A DNA stretch of 47,611 bases from an uncultured Eggerthellaceae bacterium. GTDB lineage: Bacteria > Actinomycetota > Coriobacteriia > Coriobacteriales > Eggerthellaceae. Shown here piece after piece: positions 42,105 to 47,611 of the stretch. The notes below the pieces were generated by a model. It searched no databases, was not told where the DNA came from, and worked only from the letters and a program-made list of their open reading frames with translations. Every line of letters begins with the position of its first letter. The stretch's first letter is position 1. The translations under genes were made by a program, and so were the position numbers. The stretch is from the NCBI GenBank assembly GCA_934668515.1, contig CAKUNS010000014.1:1-47611 (forward strand). Direction: 5' to 3'.

Positions 42105-42241
42105 GCACCCCGGTTTGCGATTGCGGAATGCGCGTGAAGATGCCTCGCATGTCGCAAGTCGGGGTGCTGATGCGATAAAACTGGTAAGACTGCTTTTTGG
42201 CGCCTTAGCAGGGAATAGTAACGAACCTGCGTAGGGGCGCC
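42105..42241 (+). other. Structured RNA region upstream of metK
   Basis: The 212-base gap 42060-42271 contains two strong stem-loops. The first (42105-42167) has GCACCCCG/CGGGGTGC, a symmetric GT/GT internal loop, TTGCGA/TCGCAA and an apical ATGCG/CGCAT helix. The second (42199-42241) has GGCGCC/GGCGCC and an inner GCAGG/CCTGC helix closing a 13-base loop. Neither is followed by a T-tract. They could be a terminator of the radical SAM gene plus a leader, or one regulatory leader for metK. I do not recognise a known SAM riboswitch consensus. Confidence 0.55.
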
Positions 42242-42271
42242 GCAAGACAACGAGAAAATAGGAGAGTCAAA

Positions 42272-43531
42272 ATGGCAGATACTCGTTCTTATCTGTTCAC
42301 GTCCGAATCGGTGACCGAAGGCCACCCCGACAAGATCTGCGACCAGATCTCGGATGCAATCCTCGACGCAATCCTCACACGTGAGGCCGAGCTTGCAGAG
42401 CAGGGCTACGTTGGCCCTGACGGGGCAGCGGCTGACGTATCCAGCGTCCGCGCGGCCGTCGAGACGTTCACCACCACCGGCATCATCACCGTCATGGGCG
42501 AGGTTCGCACTCAGGCTTACGTCGATGTTGACAGCATCGTCCGCGGCGTGGTCGAGAGCATCGGCTACACCAGCGACGACTTCGGCTTCAATGCCAGCAC
42601 CTGCGCTGTTGCGAACTACATTCACTCCCAGTCGCCCGACATCGCCATGGGTGTCGACGAGTCCTACGAGGTTCAGACCGGCCAGGCTTCCGCCGACGAT
42701 GCTTACGACCGCATCGGCGCAGGCGACCAGGGCGTCATGTTCGGCTATGCCACGAATGAGACCTCCACGCTCATGCCCATGCCCGTTTTCCTGGCGCATC
42801 GCCTGTCCGAGCGTCTGACCGAGGTGCGCAAGACCGGCGTGCTGCCGTATCTGCGTCCCGATGGAAAGACCCAGGTCACCGTTCGTTACGAGGACGACAA
42901 ACCCGTTGCCGTCGAGAAGGTGCTCATCTCCACGCAGCATGCGCCCGAGGTGGCAACCGCCCAGATCAAGGTCGATCTTATCGCCAACGTCATCGCCCCT
43001 GTCTTCAACGCTGAAGGCGTTACGTGGGAAGGCGCCGAGGTCTTCGTGAACCCCACCGGTCGTTTCGTGGTTGGCGGCCCCATGGGCGACACCGGTCTTA
43101 CCGGCCGTAAGATCATCGTCGACACGTACGGCGGCATGGGTCGCCATGGTGGCGGCGCGTTCTCGGGCAAGGACTGCACCAAGGTCGACCGCTCCGCTGC
43201 ATACGCTGCTCGCTGGGTTGCCAAGAACATCGTTGCCGCCGGCTTGGCCGACAAGTGCGAGATCGAGCTTGCCTACGCCATCGGTGTTGCGCGCCCGCTG
43301 TCCATTTACGTGAATACCTTCGGCACCAACAAGGTGGCCGAGGCCGACATCGAGGCTGCTGTTTCCAAGGTCTTCGACCTGCGTCCGGCCGCTATCATCG
43401 ACACACTCGACCTTCGCCGTCCGATTTACCGCAAGACCTCGAACTACGGTCACTTCGGCCGCGAGCTTGACGAGTTCACGTGGGAGAAGACGGACCGCGT
43501 CGACGAGCTTCGTGCCGCCTGCGGTCTGTAG
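42272..43531 (+). CDS. metK: S-adenosylmethionine synthetase
   Basis: A 419-residue enzyme making SAM from methionine and ATP. The catalytic-site His18-Pro-Asp-Lys in SVTEGHPDK, the hexapeptide-region GAGDQGVMFG (149-158) and the Gly-rich GGGAFSGKD (293-301) loop are all standard. AGGAGAG lies just before the ATG. It is a single gene with a downstream terminator and a highly structured leader upstream. Its product feeds two radical SAM proteins, ThyX-associated TrmB and the SpoU enzyme in this window, but nothing links them in regulation. Confidence 0.97.
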   Translation: MADTRSYLFTSESVTEGHPDKICDQISDAILDAILTREAELAEQGYVGPDGAAADVSSVRAAVETFTTTGIITVMGEVRTQAYVDVDSIVRGVVESIGYTSDDFGFNASTCAVANYIHSQSPDIAMGVDESYEVQTGQASADDAYDRIGAGDQGVMFGYATNETSTLMPMPVFLAHRLSERLTEVRKTGVLPYLRPDGKTQVTVRYEDDKPVAVEKVLISTQHAPEVATAQIKVDLIANVIAPVFNAEGVTWEGAEVFVNPTGRFVVGGPMGDTGLTGRKIIVDTYGGMGRHGGGAFSGKDCTKVDRSAAYAARWVAKNIVAAGLADKCEIELAYAIGVARPLSIYVNTFGTNKVAEADIEAAVSKVFDLRPAAIIDTLDLRRPIYRKTSNYGHFGRELDEFTWEKTDRVDELRAACGL

Positions 43532-43586
43532 TTGCTTCCGCGTTGAATTTGCCGGCGCGTCTCGCGTCGCATGCAAGTTGAATATG

Positions 43587-43617
43587 CCGCCTGCGCTTTC
43601 GGTGCAGGCGGTTTTTC
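43587..43617 (+). terminator. Terminator of metK
   Basis: CCGCCTGC (43587-43594) pairs with GCAGGCGG (43604-43611), followed by TTTTTC. Confidence 0.93.
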
Positions 43618-43743
43618 TTTGGGCGGGTTCGGTCGATCCGCGAACGTCGCCGCCCCTCGCGTCAGCTTCCTTTCCGCCGTGCTTTTTCCACGTGCCTCGT
43701 GACGCATTCGCGAACGTCGTCGCCATGATCTAAACTGGGATCC

Positions 43744-46065
43744 ATGAAACTCGCTTCAATCATATTGGACATCCCCACGCAGGCGCTTGACGCCCCGTAC
43801 ACCTACTTGGTCTCGGACGACGTTGTCGACGATGGCATGGAGGTGCAGGTGGGCTGCGCCTGCTTGGTGCCGTTCGGCGGCAGGCAGGCCATTGGCTTCA
43901 TCGTCGATCTTCGCGACTCTGACGAGCCGGGCGCTTTCGAGGCTCTTGGCGTTTCCGAATCGTCGCGTTCGCGTTTGAAGCCCATCATTCGCGCGCTTTC
44001 CCAGCCGTATTTCGACGAAGAGGGCGCGGCATGCGCCCAGTACCTGGCCAAACGCTATATCGCCCCGCTTTCGGCATGCATCCGCCTGTTCACGCCGCCC
44101 GGGGGAGTTCCCCGCATCGTGCGCTCGCGCACGGGCGAGTGGCGCCTTGAAGAGCCCGCCGTTGGCGAGGTGGATGATCGTTGGGTGATGCTTGGCCCCA
44201 ACGCCGATTCGTTCACGCCGCGAAAGAACGCGGTGAAGCAGATCGCGGTCATCGAGGCACTGCGTCAAGGCGAGCTGCGCGTGGCCGAGCTGGCCATGGA
44301 ATTTGGTGCGGTGTCCTCGGTTTTGAAGACGCTCGAATCGAACGGCGTGGTTCGCATCGAGCGTCGCCGTCGCATGCGTGGCGTCGAAACGGGCTCGTTC
44401 CAGCCAACGGAAAAACTCGCGCTCACGTCCGGCCAGGCCGAGGCGCTGCGCGTTATCGGCGAAGCAAACGATCGAGCTTGCGGCGACGTCGTCTTGGTTG
44501 ACGGCGTTACCGGTTCGGGAAAAACCGAGGTCTACCTGCAGGCCATCGAGCTTGTGCTTGCTCAGGGTCGCACGGCGTGCGTTTTGGTGCCTGAGATCTC
44601 GCTTACCCCGCAAACGGTTGCCCGCTTCCGCGGCCGTTTCGGCGACACGGTTGCCGTCATGCACTCGCGCATGAGCCAGGGTGAGCGTTACGACCAGTGG
44701 GATTTCATCAGGTCGGGCGCGGCGCGCGTGGTGGTCGGTGCGCGAAGTGCCCTGTTCACACCGCTTAGTAACTTGGGCCTCATCATCATCGACGAGGAGC
44801 ACGAGGGCTCGTACAAACAGGACAGCGCCCCGCGTTATCATGCGCGTGACGTCGCTGTTTGGATGGCGCGCCGTTCGAAGGCGACGGTCATCCTGGGTTC
44901 GGCGACGCCTTCCATCGAGAGCCTGTACAATGTGGCGAAGGACCCGCAGTGGCATCAGGTCGCGCTTCCCGAGCGAGCCAATGGCAATCCCATGCCCCAG
45001 ATCAAGATCGTCGACATGGCCCGCGAGTTCGGGTCGGGGTCGCGCTCGATGTTCTCGCGTTCGCTCTCGAAGGCGCTCGAGGCCGAGCTTCGCGCAGGTC
45101 ACAAAGCGGTTCTGCTGTTGAATCAGCGCGGCTTCGCGAAATTCCTGTTGTGCCGCGACTGCGGGTTCGTGCCCACATGCCCATCGTGTTCGACGTCGCT
45201 GACCTATCACGAGCGCGGCAACCAGCTGATTTGCCACCATTGCGGATATCGCATTCCTGCGCCGCCCACGTGCCCCGAGTGCGGAAGCCCGTACTTGAAG
45301 AAATTCGGTGCCGGCACCCAGCGCGTCGAGGCCGATCTTCGCGTGCTCATTGATGGTTTCGAGGGGCTTGGCGGGGAAGTGCCCATCATCCGCATGGATG
45401 CCGATACCACCAGTGCCAAGGGCGCCCACCAGCGTTTGCTTGAGGAATTCGGCCAGGCGCAGGCCGCCGTGCTTCTGGGCACGCAGATGATTGCGAAGGG
45501 CCTTGACTTCAAGGAAGTCACCTTGGTCGGCGTCATCAACGCCGACACGCAGCTGCACTTGCCCGACTATCATGCGGCGGAGCGCACGTTCGATTTGATC
45601 GAGCAGGTGGCGGGCCGTGCGGGTCGCGCCGATTTGGAGGGCCGCGTTATGGTGCAAACCTACGAGGCCTCGTCTGCGCCCATCGTTGCGGCAGCGCGCT
45701 ACGACCGCGCGATGTTCCTGCGTGATGAGCTGCCGAAGCGAAAAGCCCTTGGCTATCCGCCTTATGTTCGCATGGCGAACATCTTGGTGTGGGGCAAGAA
45801 CGAGCAGGCGGTTTCGGCATGCGCATCCGAGGTCGAGGCGCAGGTACGCGCCCAAGTGCGCGATTTCGGCGGGGACGACTGGCGCGTGTACCCAGCGTCT
45901 GCCTGCGTGCTCGAGAAACTTCGCAACACGTATCGCTGGCATGTGCTGGTGAAGGCTCCGCGTGAGGCCGACATCTCGGAGGTTTTGCTGCCGCTGTTCC
46001 GCAAGCGCAAGCCGAACCCGCAGGTCAACGTCGCCGTCGACATCGACCCCGACGACTTGCTGTAG
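43744..46065 (+). CDS. priA: Primosomal helicase PriA
   Basis: A 773-residue superfamily 2 helicase that restarts stalled replication forks. The N-terminal 3'-DNA-end-binding domain is at about 1-110, then come the Walker A GVTGSGKT (254-261), DEEH (350-353), GSATPS (motif III), and eight Cys of the zinc region (CRDCGFVPTCPSC and ICHHCG..CPECG). QVAGRAGRADLEG is motif VI. All ATPase motifs are intact, unlike the ATPase-dead PriA of some Actinobacteria. The ATG at 43744 has GGGA just upstream. A GC-rich hairpin follows the stop. Confidence 0.95.
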   Translation: MKLASIILDIPTQALDAPYTYLVSDDVVDDGMEVQVGCACLVPFGGRQAIGFIVDLRDSDEPGAFEALGVSESSRSRLKPIIRALSQPYFDEEGAACAQYLAKRYIAPLSACIRLFTPPGGVPRIVRSRTGEWRLEEPAVGEVDDRWVMLGPNADSFTPRKNAVKQIAVIEALRQGELRVAELAMEFGAVSSVLKTLESNGVVRIERRRRMRGVETGSFQPTEKLALTSGQAEALRVIGEANDRACGDVVLVDGVTGSGKTEVYLQAIELVLAQGRTACVLVPEISLTPQTVARFRGRFGDTVAVMHSRMSQGERYDQWDFIRSGAARVVVGARSALFTPLSNLGLIIIDEEHEGSYKQDSAPRYHARDVAVWMARRSKATVILGSATPSIESLYNVAKDPQWHQVALPERANGNPMPQIKIVDMAREFGSGSRSMFSRSLSKALEAELRAGHKAVLLLNQRGFAKFLLCRDCGFVPTCPSCSTSLTYHERGNQLICHHCGYRIPAPPTCPECGSPYLKKFGAGTQRVEADLRVLIDGFEGLGGEVPIIRMDADTTSAKGAHQRLLEEFGQAQAAVLLGTQMIAKGLDFKEVTLVGVINADTQLHLPDYHAAERTFDLIEQVAGRAGRADLEGRVMVQTYEASSAPIVAAARYDRAMFLRDELPKRKALGYPPYVRMANILVWGKNEQAVSACASEVEAQVRAQVRDFGGDDWRVYPASACVLEKLRNTYRWHVLVKAPREADISEVLLPLFRKRKPNPQVNVAVDIDPDDLL

Positions 46066-46071
46066 TGGCAC

Positions 46072-46119
46072 CGGGCGGGCTGCCTCCGTCATGCCGTCCG
46101 CACTGGCGCTGCCCGCCCG
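46072..46119 (+). other. GC-rich stem-loop after priA
   Basis: CGGGCGGGC (46072-46080) pairs with GCCCGCCCG (46111-46119). It starts six bases after the priA stop, with no T-tract. It is probably a transcript end or 3' stabiliser. Confidence 0.55.
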
Positions 46120-46178
46120 CGCATCTGCTGAGCCGCGCGCCGTCGCCGTGTGCGCTTTATGCCCGTTGAGCTGCAATA

Positions 46179-46207
46179 TTGCCATTCCGTTTTTCAAGTG
46201 CTAAACT
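46179..46207 (+). promoter_or_regulatory. Promoter of rpoD
   Basis: TTGCCA (46179-46184), 17 bases, TAAACT (46202-46207), with TG one base before the -10 (TGCTAAACT). The start would be near 46214, immediately before an inverted repeat. Confidence 0.65.
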
Positions 46208-46221
46208 TAGTCTTTGCATTT

Positions 46222-46248
46222 TTATGCCCAAATTCAGGTTTGGCATAA
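46222..46248 (+). promoter_or_regulatory. Inverted repeat in the rpoD leader
   Basis: TTATGCC-C-AAA (46222-46232) is the inverse of TTTGGCATAA (46239-46248) around TTCAGG, with one extra C. At about +9 to +35 of the predicted transcript it could be an operator or an RNA hairpin near the ribosome site. Confidence 0.55.
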
Positions 46249-46281
46249 ATTCAAATGAAGGTTTTTCGAAAGGAAGTTCGC

Positions 46282-47611
<1,330 letters not shown>

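Noticed and set aside
42060..42271. A known SAM riboswitch (SAM-I, SAM-II, SMK) upstream of metK
   Set aside because: I could not match the consensus cores of these classes. The stems may be regulatory, but not as a class I can name.
43756..46197. 813-codon minus-strand open frame opposite priA
   Set aside because: It mirrors the priA coding strand and has no ribosome site or domains; PriA is clear on the plus strand.

Overview
The window is about 47.6 kb of moderately GC-rich, gene-dense bacterial chromosome made almost entirely of housekeeping genes. GroES/GroEL behind a CIRCE element, a Phd-like antitoxin, NAPRTase, DegV, an SdhABE-type succinate dehydrogenase/fumarate reductase, [NiFe]-hydrogenase maturation (HypB) and frequent GTG/TTG starts together suggest an anaerobic actinobacterium of class Coriobacteriia, probably Eggerthellaceae. 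This assignment is inference from protein resemblance, not from a search. I see no phage, insertion sequence, rRNA or CRISPR array.

Layout on the plus strand: hypB; nadE; CIRCE-groES-groEL; a putative heavy-metal permease behind an ArsR/SmtB-like palindrome; tRNA-Lys and tRNA-Gln with promoter and terminator; an MFS exporter and a SpoU-type RNA methyltransferase; the alpha ribosomal operon (infA-rpmJ-rpsM-rpsK-rpsD-rpoA-rplQ) behind a long structured leader; a lone ecfT; eno; thyX-DUF1385-trmB; an archaeal-looking topA; sdhA-sdhB-sdhE; tmk-holB-ricT; a small orphan Phd-like protein; pncB; degV; a dehydrogenase-like protein with a spectacular His/Cys tail; a PflX-like radical SAM protein; and an EamA transporter.

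From 33.6 to 40.2 kb genes lie on the minus strand: a PEBP-family protein, a hotdog thioesterase, gltX, and a putative unit tetR-like / class I amidotransferase / glutathionylspermidine synthase-like ATP-grasp / DUF1461 membrane protein. The tetR-like gene diverges from a radical SAM gene across a promoter carrying two adjacent inverted repeats. The plus strand then continues with a structured leader and metK, priA, and the primary sigma factor rpoD, which is cut by the window end.

The least explained items are the His/Cys-tailed dehydrogenase-like protein (30355-31461), the TetR/amidotransferase/ATP-grasp/radical SAM neighbourhood (37177-42059), the metK leader with two strong stem-loops, the 13-base repeat read in two frames inside the DUF1385 gene, and the palindrome that appears to have extended the PflX-like protein into the next gene. 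HypB at one end and the metal-binding tail and permease elsewhere hint at active nickel or other metal handling, but no direct link is shown by the sequence.
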